Below are positions 14,164-41,564 of a stretch of DNA of 64,000 nucleotides, in pieces (the stretch's first letter is position 1; the number at the start of each line of letters is the position of its first letter). The notes beneath the pieces are model-generated. The model was not told the DNA's origin, did no database searches, and saw nothing but the letters and a program-made list of their open reading frames with translations. This stretch comes from Sycobia sp. Sy_11. Its lineage: Eukaryota > Arthropoda > Insecta > Hymenoptera > Epichrysomallidae. The translations under genes were made by a program, and so were the position numbers. Location of the stretch: NCBI GenBank assembly GCA_018907035.1, contig JACCIC010000001.1:2466001-2530000 (forward strand), written 5' to 3'.

Positions 14164-16004
14164 AGGTGTAAGTTGTATAAAAAAAGGAACTGCAGGAAGC
14201 GAGAGACTGGAGTTTTTTCCATCAAACCTTTATTTATTATTATGTTTTGTTTTTAGGAAAAAAATTCCAAGTATAACGCCTGGTTAGGTTACGTTCCCGC
14301 GCGGGAGAGATTCGATCTTTGCGGTGAGACTCGATACAGGTGCACAGGCGGATCGAAGGGGGGGGGGGTGGCGACGAAGCGTTTGAGCGCGAGACCTTCG
14401 AGAGATTCATTTATTAAGTGTAGGATATTTCGTATAGGTCGAGATAAAGAAAGTCGAAACGTAATTAAATTAAACGCCCCTCTGATACGTAGTTAAGACA
14501 TAATAACATCTTCGCTGACTTCATGGACTCGTCAAATTAGCGCATAGATAAATGACCGATGTCAGCAGTTGGCGATACTTTCACAACAATCCGGAGAATC
14601 GGGATTAAGCGTATCCTGGAACTAATTCCTGGACGGAGCGTCACCGTAGCGAGCGAGGGAGAAAAAAGATCCTATGGCTTTGACAGTACATAATCGCGCA
14701 GAAGCCCGAGGCTGAAAATTGTGTGTTGCGTAATTTCCCTCGTGCACCTCCCATTTTCCGACCCCCTCCCTCCCCGCCACCCGAGAAACTTATCTTTCTT
14801 TGTCGCGGCACCGACGCGCGGCTGCGACGACTATTACATTATCAAATTATGGCTCGATTTAAAATGCTGTATAATAATTATCAGGCCCGGCAGACCGGAA
14901 GCGACAGGCGAAGATAGGGGCTGACGATATCTCCGATCTGACGCGGGTTATTAGATTATTCCTGGTCGAAGAGAGAAAGAGCGAGTAAGGGGGGGGGGCA
15001 CAGGCAGATACATTTAGAGAGAAGTAACGTTGGAAAAAAGAAGCTTCCGACAACCATTATGTCCTCCACCATTGCTAATACGCAATGAGCTGTCGAAACG
15101 CACGCGCCGCGTTCGCGCGCACTAATATCTTCGTGCTATACATTATCTGATAATAGTACGAAGCTTTAAAATGCGCGACCCTGTGATAAAATTGGAATTT
15201 TTCGCTACGCTATTAACGGCATTTTCTTTATTATCAATAGGAACAGAAAAATATATGCATCATTCTCGCCGACCGATAGAGAATTTTTCGCAATCGGACA
15301 AAATAAAAAGATCTCGCGGAAAAATCCATCATCTAACGTTTTTGCAAAATCCAGATACCGTTCTCTTTCCCATGAAAAAATGGGGCTAATTTAAAAAGTC
15401 ATGAGTTAATCGTTGCCAGTCGATAATAGAACAGTTTTTCACTTTTATTAATTGCAAATTCTGAAAAATTATTTCTGATTACAAATTAAAATTATCATCA
15501 GCATTATAAAATTAAAAAAAAACTCCGTAAATAAAAAGACGAGTTTTATCGTGTTATCTTTGTAAAATCAACATTAAAAAATAACAAGTATGAGTTATCT
15601 GCTATAATATAAGGGATTCGTTGATAAATCCGTTGGTAAATATTTTCTGTAGAATTTTTCATTATAAATAAAAAAGAAACTAGTATAGTATTTTAATTAA
15701 ATTTTTTTGTATTTTTTTCCAATTACTTCTATATAAATGCTCGTTTGATCTCGAATTGTTTTGTTTGTTGAGTATTTTTTTTATTTTTATATTTATTAGG
15801 GGTGATTTAAAAAAAAATAAAAAAAGATTTATTTTAATTTTTAATAAGGACTATTTGCTGATTTTCTGAAGCATTTTATTTTTTCTGAACATCGTTACGT
15901 CCAAATCCTATAAATAGATGAAAAAGCAGTTTTGTGGATTATTACAGAAATAAATATAAATATTTTTAAATGCGAAATATACTATATATTTAACAAAATA
16001 TCAA

Positions 16005-16396
16005 ATATTTTCATTGGTATTACAGTTATATTAGAATGCCAGCCAGATTATCCATGTTTATCGTCACCCTCGTAGAGTCTGAACAAGAAAATTGTTATGA
16101 CTATAGCTAACCGGAAAGAAAAATAATCCAGCAAAGGACGATCTAACTGCAAAAAAGGGGGTGGAGGGCATTGGGAAAAGAATATGTCATATCATTATCA
16201 GAATTTTGAATTCAGTTCCTGATGAGCAGCCGAAGCGGTGAAGAGGGCAGTCAGATTGTTCTTTGCTAGACATTATTTTTCTTTCAGGGTAGTTATAGTC
16301 ATAACAGTTCGATATTTCAGATGCTCCTGGGGTGATGATAAACAAAGGCAGTCTGATTGTCAATAGGACTGTAAGACCGAATAATATATTTGATGG
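16005..16396. mobile_element. fold-back element with long imperfect inverted repeats
   Basis: The arm at about 16005-16137 is the reverse complement, at roughly three-quarters identity by eye, of the arm at about 16260-16396. Shared blocks include GTTATGACTATA, GAAAGAAAAATAAT and AGCAAAG near the centre, and GGT-TTACAGT near the outer ends. The loop is about 120 bp. The outer part matches two other places in the window (40258-40384 and 59211-59340). Confidence 0.65.
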
Positions 16397-17884
16397 TTTG
16401 ATTAAAAACAATAGTTGGCCCAAGTATAGTTTCCTTATTTTTACTATGTGGTGAACATGTTAATAGTTATGATTAAACGTTGATTGGCTATATAATTTTT
16501 AAGTATAGAACAACACGAAATTTAGAATAATTTTAGTTTACCTAATTATTGAAATCGGAATACATATGTGTACTGTACTATAGCTTATCGATGATTTTAG
16601 AATCACTTACAAATATATGTTAATTCCTTGTTCAACTAAAGTTGTTGCATGAATTAGTTGTACCTCAAATTTGTTGGCAAAGTGTTAAAATATACCGATA
16701 AATAAATTACATAGACTGATGTATAAATTTATTTATTTATTTATTTATTTAGATTTTTGTACGAAGTTTATTTGACATTAAAAAGTAGCTTCTGTCTAGT
16801 TTCACGCAATTATTCATAATAGATTCATAAAACATCAATAAAATTCTTAAATCAATCGATTATGTGGTGATGACTTGAGCCGATCTTGGCAAACTTTAAA
16901 ACAATATTGATATGTTATTTTTACAAATTATTAAACGCATCTAATACAGAATTCTTTGTCAATGTGAAAACAGTACTTTTCTTACCTAAGTCGTAAATTA
17001 GAACTTTACTGCAGTGGCTCGATCAATATTTTTAGATATAGTATCCGTAAAGTACAAATTCGTGGACTGTTTTGAGATCGTAAAGTGAAATTTTGTGAAC
17101 AGGTGTCACTACTAGAACAGTATTGGAAATATAAGTTTTTTCAGTTCTTAATGTACACGTGCTCGTAAAATGCGACACCTATTCATAAAGTTGTACTTTA
17201 CATCCAGAAAACGGTTCGACAAGTTGTAATTTGTAGATACTCTGTCCAGAAAGATTTTTAAGGTCATCTGCATTCCTTCAATTTTATTTCAGATTTACTT
17301 TGAAACATTTCTGAGCTTTTAAATATTGAAATAAAAAAATAACGTACGTTTTATTCATCTTAATTACTATAGAAAATTTATTTTAAAATAAATATTTGTC
17401 TTTTTGTTACAAAATCTCTTATTTTAGTCATCAGAAAATTACATAAGACAAGCAATTTGATGAACGAATTTTAGTGATAAACAAAACATGAGGTTTTCAG
17501 GATTATCAATTACGAATTTGTTGTAAAATTTTCACACTTTTATAGCTCACAATCAAGGTTACCACCACATAGATTCCTCGGAACGATTGTAAACATTTAA
17601 CGAACCATCGACTCACCGTTCGTATAAAAAGTCTAATGTTTTTTCGAGCTATCAACAGAAGACTCATGATGTATTTTTGTTTATTTGCTTACTTTAAGTC
17701 AAGTTTTTAAGTCAGTCAACTTTGTTCGCTCAAAAAAAAGATCCCTAAATCCTCCCCCTCCTCTGTAGCTCCAATAGAACCGATCAAACCCCCACCCCCT
17801 GCCGGAGGGTCGAGCGCGACTACACGAGCGCGACACAGTCCGCACGATTAATCCAGGAAAAATTTCTGCTCTTGTGTGTTTCAG

Positions 17885-32364
<14,480 letters not shown>

Positions 32365-32533
32365 GCTACAGATATTTAGGTTAGGCCAAGTTTTAGCGAT
32401 TAGGTTGTCGAAAAAAAATAAAATGCGAATTTTCGGGAGAGATAGGTTAAATTTAGGCCTCGTTACTAGCTTTTATCCATTAAGCGTCGACAGTCGTTCA
32501 TAAAAAACTAATGGTCACCTCTTCACTTTTTAG

Positions 32534-32564
32534 GTTCAACTACGCGGAAGGTTACACGAGTTAG
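32534..32564 (+). CDS. shep: candidate alternative last coding exon of shep
   Basis: If a donor (GTAGGC) that overlaps the stop codon at 32361 is used with the acceptor TTTTTAG ending at 32533, the frame continues from QP-K into FNYAEGYTS and a TAG stop at 32562-32564. The splice sites and open frame are seen directly. Use of this exon is inferred; transcripts would settle it. Confidence 0.45.
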
Positions 32565-34154
32565 GCGAGGTGCGCTTGTCGATATGGGGAGTTACAATAA
32601 AAAGAAAAAATACAAAAAAAAACACGAAGAATAGATGAGAGAAAAAAGATTACATTACGTACAGTCAGATAAGTTTCTTCCTCACGATAAATTGACTTGC
32701 CAGCCATCTTTTATACATTTTATCCACCAAGATAAAATAAGTGAAAGTAGTTGAATATTTTGCAACGAGTAGAGAATGATTGAGTGTTGACTTTAAAAAA
32801 ATAGGAGAGCGAGCAAGGGCAGAGCGAAACTCGCGGTGTTGATTTATGTACGACATGCTATACACACAAATGAAAATTAAGAGAAAAAAAAGAAATAATA
32901 TGAAAAAAATACGGCACGACGGCTCCACAAAGCGCCAACACATCGTATAGCTGAATAGCAACAACTGACATAGGCAACGTGGCAGTCATAGGCGTCAAGC
33001 TGATAGGCTTCCAGGATAACTTTAGGTATTACTTTACTAAGGAAGACGTAAATAAGTCGTCAGAGCTAAGCGCTTGAGAGAGAGAGAGAGAAAGAGAGAG
33101 CGAGAGAGAGTGTGTGTGAATAAATATTTTAACAAACTGGAAACTATAAAGAAAACGCTACTTAGAAATATACAAAGAAAATGAAAAATCTTCCCAAATT
33201 TCAAGTTTCACGAAAAATCAAGTTCCGACTTGTCGGGATTGAAATAATTGCAAGGCTCGATAGACTTTTTTAAAATCCTATCCTTATTAAGATATTTGCC
33301 TTAATGTGTGATTTGTAATTTTTACATTGTTCACTGGCGTCTTCATTAAAAAAACAAAAAAACTTGTAATGCAGTGCCTTTGTTGACCTTTGAATCGTTG
33401 AATTGTTTGTGTTAGTGTCATTGTAAAATAAGTGATTTGAATCTATAATTAATCATAAATTGTCACTTACTTTCTCCTCTATTACTTTACATTTATCTCT
33501 CTCCCTCTCGCTCTTTCTCTTCTTTTTAACGTACATACCTATATAATCCTCTTAAGTTGATATCGCCTAAGATTATTTTTATTTAATTGATTTGTATATA
33601 TTTTTTATTTTATTTGTACATGGACAAAAGTTTTTGTATTCATTTTTATCTTCGCTGTGTAAAGGTCAATCCGTAGGACTGTTTAGCGAAACTTTTAGAT
33701 CAATAAGGTGCTAGTGAGCAATTTTTAAATGAAAATTTAAGATTAATACGATTTGATCATAGCTTTTATATCATAGAAATATGTGAAGAATTAGCGAGTA
33801 ACGTAATAGGGCCATTCCTAACAATAGTCAAAATTAGATTTTTCACGAAACTTGAAGAAGGTCAGGGCATAAGCCACTAAAAGTGCCCTTAGTTTATTTT
33901 GGATCGTTTGAAAAAAAGAAAGCTAGTCTTTGTGCGAGATAATGTGGAGGTTTAGATAGGCTCTTCTAAAAAAAGTGAAGAATAACGAAACGGGCAGAAA
34001 TAACGAAGGTGAAGAAACGAGTGCAAGAAGAAGATAGATAGAGTGTACTTGAAAAACGACCTGCCTATTTACACGATACAGACTGCAGACACACTGTTAA
34101 ATTTGTAAAAAAAAAAAAAGAATAGAATGAAACTGCACATATACGCTGCGAGTG

Positions 34155-34228
34155 CACTTTGTATCGAAACATGTACAGATCATTTGGTCTCAGATGCTTG
34201 CACATCATGGTTCGATACATACAAAGTG
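34155..34228 (+). ncRNA. imperfect hairpin in the shep 3' flank
   Basis: Arm CACTTTGTATCGAAACATG (34155-34173) pairs with 34206-34228, with a four-base bulge (GTAT) and one mismatch. The loop is about 32 nt. Weaker pairing continues into the loop. The size and shape suit a small-RNA precursor or a structured 3' UTR element, but the arm matches no microRNA I know. Confidence 0.25.
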
Positions 34229-34282
34229 ACACAAAGAATCAAACTCTTTATTATTATCATCGTCGTCCCTTACTTTTTGATC

Positions 34283-34288
34283 AATAAA
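34283..34288 (+). terminator. candidate poly(A) signal AATAAA for shep
   Basis: AATAAA is followed within 10-20 bases by a T/G-rich stretch (CTGTTTTGGGG), the usual downstream element of an animal cleavage site. It is one of several candidates in the 3' flank and has the best downstream context. Confidence 0.3.
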
Positions 34289-35130
34289 AGATCTGTTTTG
34301 GGGATTCGCTCTTAAGAATTTCAATTCACCTTTACCTAACCCGTATAAATCGGGTTCATAGGGACACGAGGCTCACTTCACTCGCAGAGTATCCTTTGAG
34401 GCAGATCGATTGCCAAGAAGACTCTGCGTGCATTAAGGATACTGCGAAGTAAAATATTTTTAAAAATTACAGATTTTTTATATTTTTATGCGAATTTTTA
34501 GAGTTGATATAAGTAGAATTAAACTTTATTGTAATGAATTATTATATTTTAGAGAAATTAAAAATATTTAAAAAAATCCCAGCATGACGATGACCGATGT
34601 AATTGTGTATCAAGAGATGTTGTATATTAAATTTTCAATTCGTCGAAATGAATTTTTTATGATTTACATCATAATACGGTATCCTTAATGAAGTACAACT
34701 GATTTTATTCGAAAACCAGGATATGTACAAGCACGTCTTGTCGGACGGTATGCTCCCATCGAAGGGAATCAAATGTTAGAAACACTAGCTATTGAAAAAT
34801 AATAATAATAATAATGAAATTGAAAATGAAACCAGATGAATCGTAAACAAATATAAGAGTCTTCGATCGAAGCGTGCGTAAGGCAAGACGGTCTAGAAAC
34901 GATTCAGTATTAAATAAGAAACGTCCCGCATGAAAATTAGACGTCACATTCCCCCACATTATCCTGAAGCAGCGCGATGCATTTACGGTGTCCACCTAAA
35001 GTAATGATTTAGATTAAAGGAAAAAAAACAAGACTGGGAAGTAGCGTGTTACGTACGAGTCAGTAGGCAAACCATTTGAAATTCGAGGATTTTCTTAGCG
35101 CCCTTAGAGTGTAAAATGTGATATTTTTCA

Positions 35131-35151
35131 CGAGAGAAAAAGAGAGAGAGT

Positions 35152-35226
<75 letters not shown>

Positions 35227-35284
35227 AGAGAGCAAGAGAACAAGAGAGCAAGAAAGCAAGAGGTAGAGAGAGAAAGAGAGAAAT
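35131..35284 (+). repeat. (AG)n and purine-rich array in the shep 3' flank
   Basis: A pure AG run of about 70 bp (35155-35224) with AG/AAG/CAAG borders on both sides. Confidence 0.95.
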
Positions 35285-36000
35285 CATTATGGTCGGTCGA
35301 TGAGCAAATGGACGTAGGCGAGTTTTTTCTCCCATGGAAAAAGCTTTAGCGTTGTATCGTTTAGTCTGTCTGTTCATCAAATTAAGAAAAAAAAAACAAA
35401 AAAAAACAAAATGCTGCTGTTATAGCGCTATAGAGCGAAAGAGGAGGAATAAAAAAATCGGCACGGTGCAATGGAATTCATCGGATGGTTTATAGAAATA
35501 AAGACGATACTATTGTGTCAAGGCTATTTCGAACCTTTCAATCATTTTCTTTTTACTTTTTCAACGCTTGTAAAATGTTAATCCTGTAAATATTACGAGT
35601 TACAAGTGAGAAAAAGAACGACGTGTTACTATGCGAGAAATTTCTTTGCTTAAGATAAAGATCCTTTCTTATAGCTTCTGTGGATAAGTTTGCTTTCGAA
35701 TACGTGACAAGTTGTTTTATACTATTTTTGGCTTTTTCTTCTCTTTTTTATTTCTTGTTAAATAATTGAGCGACAATGCGGGAACAATTGATACTTTTTG
35801 TGTTTACCATTTTTTGTTTATGTGTACATTGTAGATTAAACAAATGATTTTATACAAAAAGGTCTTTGTATAATCCACAATTTTATGTTACTTGATGACT
35901 AAGGGTCATAGTTTTTGCGCTGGTATTTTTTTGATATTAATAAAAATAAACGACAGTAAGTAAAACTTTACAGTTAATTTTTTATTAAGACAAGAAGCCC

Positions 36001-37499
36001 ACATAAGCATAATAAGTCGATTTTGAAATAGTTTTGTAACTTTAATTTCAACGATTTACATTTGTAAATAAACAAGATCTTGTGCTAACCTTTGTTTAAT
36101 AAGATAAATGTTTTTTTTTCAATTTGTAAGATTAACTTCCCTTTTAATTATTCGAATCAAAGAATGTACATTTAAAATATTAAACAAGAAGTCTAATTTT
36201 ATATTTAGTAAATTAAAAATTTGTAAATTTATAATTTTTTAATTTTTTTAATTATAAAATTTGTAATTTATTTATATTTTAACATTAGAAAATTATTTAC
36301 GAAAAGAACTTCATATTTGAACATACTGTACTTTAAGTTAAAGATTGAAGTTAGTATGTAAATAAACAGAGAAATGAATGGAGAAGATGATAAAAGAGAC
36401 GAAACTAGAGGTAATAAATTATAATAGACTTAAATTTACAATAAAACGATAAGACTATATATGCAATTTATAAACTTATATATCTATTGTAATATTTTCT
36501 ACCTTCTTTTTGAAAATCTCTGTTTTTATGGCTCAATACTTTAATAAAAAAACAATTTGATTTTTTTAATGACTTACGAATTTCGAAACAAAAAAGCATG
36601 TAAATTGCAAATTAACAATTAAGCAACTGAAAAGCAGTAATCAGAATCGTCTGAAGAATGAACAGTCTTCAAGCAGCGTTTTTTCTTCAGATAATTGTAA
36701 GTATATATAAACATTACTAATAATGTATTAAATGTGTATCTTACTAAATAACTAATTAGTGTGCCGAGAATGTGGAACTATAAATAATTATTTCAAAATT
36801 TAAAATAGGTTGTGTAGATTATAAGCTTTTAAATGTTGATTATAAATATTAAAATTACAATGGACGCAAATTGTATTTTCAAGATGAAAGTTACGAAAGC
36901 CCCATAAAATTTATTACGTATCCTACAATTTTGATCATTTAAAACAAATGTATCAAATAAAACTTACATATCTTGCTAAAATACATATTTTTTGTTCTAT
37001 ACGTTTTTGTCCAACTTAATAGAATTTATTTTTCGAGAAAAAAGCTAAACATGAAACATTGTTTTACAAGATTTTACCATATTTTACGTTTTACGTTTAA
37101 CAATATACAATATAAGCTCAGGTCTTAGTCAAGAAAATTTATTACAATATATACTAGATATAATATATAATGTTGATAAAAGTACTCCAAAAACTATTGA
37201 ATTTTTCTTGTGTTATTAAATTGAAATTAATGTATATAAAAATTTGATCAGGTCTTAAAATTTTTATTTATACAAAGCTTTAACTATACATTCTGGTATG
37301 AAAGAATCTTCGTAGTAAAATAAACTTCAAGTGATTATACAAATTTTTTTTAATAAAATTGGTGTTAAAAGGTAGAAAAAACATTTTAGTAAATTCGATT
37401 ATTTTTTCTTTATAACATGATCTCGGAGTACGCCAATCACGATCATAATTGAAAATTGACACAATTTATTATTTTTAATTTTTGTGAAATTTATTTATG

Positions 37500-37594
<95 letters not shown>

Positions 37595-39387
37595 CATACT
37601 GCAGCTTTTATAGCGAAAAATGATCCTTTCAGTCACATAATCTTTTTTGTTTATTTTTGTAAGCAATATTAATGATATTGAATATCAATATACCATTTAA
37701 TTAATAATTTAGCATATTTTTGATGTTATCATTTCATATAGAAATAACACATATAGAATCTTTAAAAAAGAACAATCAAAATGAGTCTAGACTATAATTT
37801 CATGAAAATGTTCGTGTTACCTAAAATTCTTATGATTAGAATTATTTTTTAAAAATCTTAGAACTCGTAATCTTTATTATAGGAAAACGTGTAGGATTTT
37901 TACCATAGTCGCCTACTATAATTAAAAAATTATCCAGTTCTACAGTTAAGAGCTGTAACTTTAAACATAAAGTGCTGCGAATAATTAGTGATTATCTAAC
38001 TTTTTATTATATTATTCTGCACTGTCCATTCTTTTCAGAATTATGGTATATTTTTAATGTTCATTGGGTGTTTGTAAAAAATAACGTATCAAATCGTCAA
38101 ATTAATTGTAAATAAATAAAAAAATGCACTGTAAGAATTCTTCGTTTATCCTAAACAGTTATTTTTTATTTTATTTTTTATTGATTATTTTTGATTTTAA
38201 AAAATGCGGAAGCAGTTATAATGTTGATTCAATATTGACTTGTGTTAAAATCGACAACATTTAGTCTCTAACATTTCGTATATATTATATATATTATGAG
38301 TCTCTTGTGGAACATTAAATTAGTTCAAATTTATTGTAATTGGTCAACAATTAAATTAACGTTAATAACAATATTTTTTACATTTGAAAACCTATACACT
38401 GGTGCACTATATTGATTCTCAATTTCTTCTTTTTTTTTGTTAATATTTATTCAGTCCCAACATTTTAAGTCAAACAGCCATGTGGTCTATTTTAATGAAG
38501 TTCATTTGCAATCGTTTCAAAATTATAATCTTTTCCGCGTGATTTTTTTTCCTTATGTACTTTATCAATTATATGGTTTCATGAAAGATCAATTGATATG
38601 ATAATTAGTTTAATTATCACATAATTTTAACATCAAGAAGTTCTGTCAGAGATTATGAACGAAAAATAGTAAAAACTAGAACAATAATATTGGTATATAT
38701 CGATATTATATTATATCGTACATATTATAGATAGTAATTTTATTGTTTAACAGTGCATATGGTCTACCTATGAGCTGTTGTATATGATGGTGGCAAGAAA
38801 CTGTGTGTGCGTGTATGTATGTGTGATTTATACCAATCATAATATTATCATTATGCTGATGCAAGATGTATACATAGCTGAAGGATATAACATGTAACAA
38901 TCGTTACTGCGATTGCAGTTGCAGATTCATGCAGACGTGAATTTATATCACACAAAATTATATTATCATATATAGTTCATACTATTTAGATAAAAAATTG
39001 GTTTTATTTGCAACGTTCGTTAATAATAATAAAAAGCGATCTTTTTCTATTAAAATAAATATAGATTTAATGACGATAAATAATATTTATGAAAAAAAAA
39101 TAACCTCAAATTCTATAAAAAAGCAGTTTTTTAAATTTACAAAGTAAAAAATAAAAGTATGCATTTAAAATTATTATTATTCTTGCTGTAAAATAATAAC
39201 ATTTAATTTAATAATGAATTAAATAATAATAAATTAGACCCTTACAATAAGCACGTAACAATGATTTTATATTTATATATGTAGCATGACATTTTGCAGC
39301 AGTAGTCTAGCGCAAGATGGCGACAATAATGCGAGAATATTACAGCAATATTGCTTTGATATTGCTAGCTTTGTAGAGACATTGATT

Positions 39388-39394
<7 letters not shown>
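36001..39394. other. AT-rich intergenic DNA
   Basis: No coding signal and no recognised element apart from the GT array. A YY1-like motif CAAGATGGCGAC occurs near 39315. Confidence 0.6.
37499..37591 (+). repeat. (GT)n array of about 93 bp
   Basis: Uninterrupted GT repeat in AT-rich intergenic DNA. Confidence 0.96.

Positions 39395-39446
<52 letters not shown>
39395..39446 (+). repeat. (TA)n array
   Basis: TA repeat at the left border of the transposon cluster. Confidence 0.95.
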
Positions 39447-39448
<2 letters not shown>

Positions 39449-39462
39449 TTCTATACTATTCC

Positions 39463-39726
39463 TTAAACACTAATATTAGCGCATGTTGATAATATATTTT
39501 GAATGAATCGTATCATTTCATATTTCTCATCGCAGACACGAGGAGCTGACAGTGTCATAATTAAATGTCTATCGGCTATTAGTGTTTGCTTAGTTAGGCT
39601 GTTCAGTTTTTCTATATCTTCTGGTAGCTTTCCTGATCTTTGAAGGAAGGCTGCCGTTATTCCTATTAAAATATGAAAATCGTCGACTATGCCAACATTA
39701 TGCTTTCTTTCAAAGGTCTTTGACAA
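39463..39726 (-). pseudogene. unidentified open frame, 87 codons
   Basis: Starts MSKTFERKHNVGIVDDFHIL and ends NILSTCANISV. Amino-acid composition is balanced and not repeat-derived, unlike most short open frames here. It sits between a TA array and the LINE fragment. It may be a piece of a host or transposon gene; I do not recognise it, and no splice partner is visible. Confidence 0.3.
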
Positions 39727-39759
39727 TATAATTTATGATCATCCATAGGAGTATCAAGT

Positions 39760-40969
39760 TAATTTCCGACTATGTGACCCAATGCGAATGTTGTTCAGAC
39801 GTTTCTACTCGACTCAAACTGTCTTCCTGAAGTTCACTGATGATATTCGATACGGGTTCGACAAAAAAATTGTTACTACGCTGATGCTCTTTGATTTCAA
39901 CAAAATGTTTGACTGAATCCGACAGTCTCGTTTGCCTCTAGGATTCTCTAAAGCTGTTCTCGTGTGGAGTTTTTTTATTTATTAAATAGAGAACAACCTT
40001 TAGTATTTTCAATTGATATCTCATCATGTATCCGCACTAACTTGGAAGTTACACGAGGGTGGATGGATTCTTGGATGACTCTTATTTTGTACGTATATAT
40101 TAATGACATACAAGACTCATTTGGTTTCCCATATCATATAATAGCTGACAATAGGCATCGGACATATACTTTATGCTGACGATTTGAAAATATATATCCA
40201 TATTTTTTATACTTGCATTAACGATGGTGTAGTTAAGGCCAGTGTCAGACATCGTAGAATTATTGTAATTATTGTGATCATAAATAAGGACAGTCTGACT
40301 GTCATTATTTTCACTAATATATGATATTATAAAGACTGTAATACCGATAAAAATATTTATTAATTTAAATTATTGAAAAAATTCAGAATGAAAACCAGCC
40401 CAGCATTAATATTGACCATTCGATCACGGTGCCGTTTTCCAACAGTGCATCTATTTTTGGTGTTGTGTTGCGGATAAGAATCATGGAGTTCGCATGAGAT
40501 CATTTGATTAAGTAGTTTAATAGAACCTTGTGTATTCTTTTACGTAATCGTCTTCAAACCGATATATGGAATGCTAACTACAATTATGATAAAACTAAAC
40601 TCCAAATTTTTTGAATACATCTGGCTTGTGGAATATTTTCACGCTTAGTAATCATATCAACTTAGTAATCAAGCAACTAATAAATGGTTTCGTTATCAAT
40701 GTACAAAATACTTTGGTTACCTGGTTTGGTTCTAGGAGCTCCTTAAATTGGACGATGCACCTCCATTATTGGTCGACAAACATACTATATCTATCACTGG
40801 ATCTGCAAAAGTTTTAGGCATGATTTAGTCAGGAAGCTCATTTAGAAATTATAATGTAAAACCGCAGAGATCAAATGCTTTTTCTCTTTGCATGTCTTCT
40901 CTTAAAGTTCTAGTACGCTAATACTTATTAAGATCTTTATGTTTCCGTACTTTGAATACTGTATCGGTC
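39760..40969 (+). mobile_element. LINE (non-LTR retrotransposon) reverse-transcriptase remnant
   Basis: Broken frames read as reverse transcriptase: motif A-like LFDFNKMFD near 39890, then an EVTRG piece near 40045 and LYVYINDIQDSFG near 40090. The catalytic motif YADDLKIYI is near 40172. Further on, MFPYFEYCIGL near 40940 resembles the end of the thumb region in Jockey/CR1-like elements. Frameshifts and stops are frequent, and 40255-40385 contains a copy of the dispersed palindromic repeat. The family is not certain. Confidence 0.75.
40258..40384. repeat. copy of the dispersed palindromic repeat
   Basis: Contains GACAGTCTGACTGTC, a perfect 15-nt palindrome around a central T, then AAGACTGTAATACCGATAA. 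It matches the right arm of the 16-kb fold-back element and the copy at 59 kb. Located inside the LINE remnant. Confidence 0.6.
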
Positions 40970-41027
40970 TACGAGATCAGACAATTAAGTGATGCGACAA
41001 AATTAAAAAATTGAGTCTATTTAAAAA

Positions 41028-41410
41028 TTAAGGTACATTGCTGCGATCCCCTTCAAAATAGTCTCCCGCTTCTATACACTTATGCCAGTGAGTTTTCAAG
41101 TGTTTGTAATAATTCTGGAACACTTTTTGTGAGACTTCTCCGAGTACCCTCGTCACAGATTCTTGGATGTCTTCAACGGAGTCAAAATGTCGACCTTTGT
41201 CGAATTTTTTCAAATGTGGGAATAGGAAAAAGTCGCAAGGTGACATGCCGGTGAATAGGACAGTTGTGGTAACGTTGTGATGCCTTTAGACGCCAAAAAC
41301 TGAGAGATGTTGAACGCACTGAGACAGGGAGCATTGTCATGATACAGAACCCAAGTCTTCGCTATCTCTGGACGCATTTTGAGCATCCTATTTCGTAATT
41401 TTTCAAGCAC
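41028..41410 (-). pseudogene. mariner transposase, C-terminal pieces
   Basis: Two overlapping frames. One (41210-41410) carries LRNRMLKMRPEIAKTWVLYHDNAPC with the second catalytic Asp. The other (41028-41246) carries the third catalytic Asp in MSPCDFFLFPHLKKFDKG and the C-terminal end. The frame change between them shows a small indel. Confidence 0.87.
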
Positions 41411-41564
41411 ATTACGGTAGAATACATTGATTTACGGTTTGTCCAGGTGGTACAAACTCTTTGTAAATCACCCTTTTTCTGTCAAAGAAGCAAATGTACA
41501 TGGTTTTCACTTTGGATTTGGCCTTCTTTGGCCATGGCACTCCAGGGGATAGCCACTGTGGGCT

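Larger units (their letters stand above)
137..17884. other. no supported coding exon; repeats and GC-rich patches
   Basis: AT-rich DNA with CpG-rich patches at 3540-3840, 5100-5400, 7060-7160, 9940-10290, 12900-13400 and 14270-15130. Some may be promoters, 5' UTR exons or enhancers of shep, whose first coding exon must lie upstream of 17885. An initiator-like CTCAGTTC occurs near 3624. No start codon joined to a phase-0 donor could be matched to the shep N-terminus. The rest shows no gene. Confidence 0.6.
32365..36000 (+). other. probable shep 3' UTR and downstream flank
   Basis: No coding frame. It holds AT-rich DNA with an AG-rich run (33076-33112), a long purine array (35131-35284), and several AATAAA hexamers (about 32596, 33118, 34283, 35499, 35938). 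Neuronal RNA-binding protein genes often have long 3' UTRs, and the alternative last exon at 32534 shows that transcripts probably extend past the first stop. The true end cannot be read from sequence. Confidence 0.4.
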
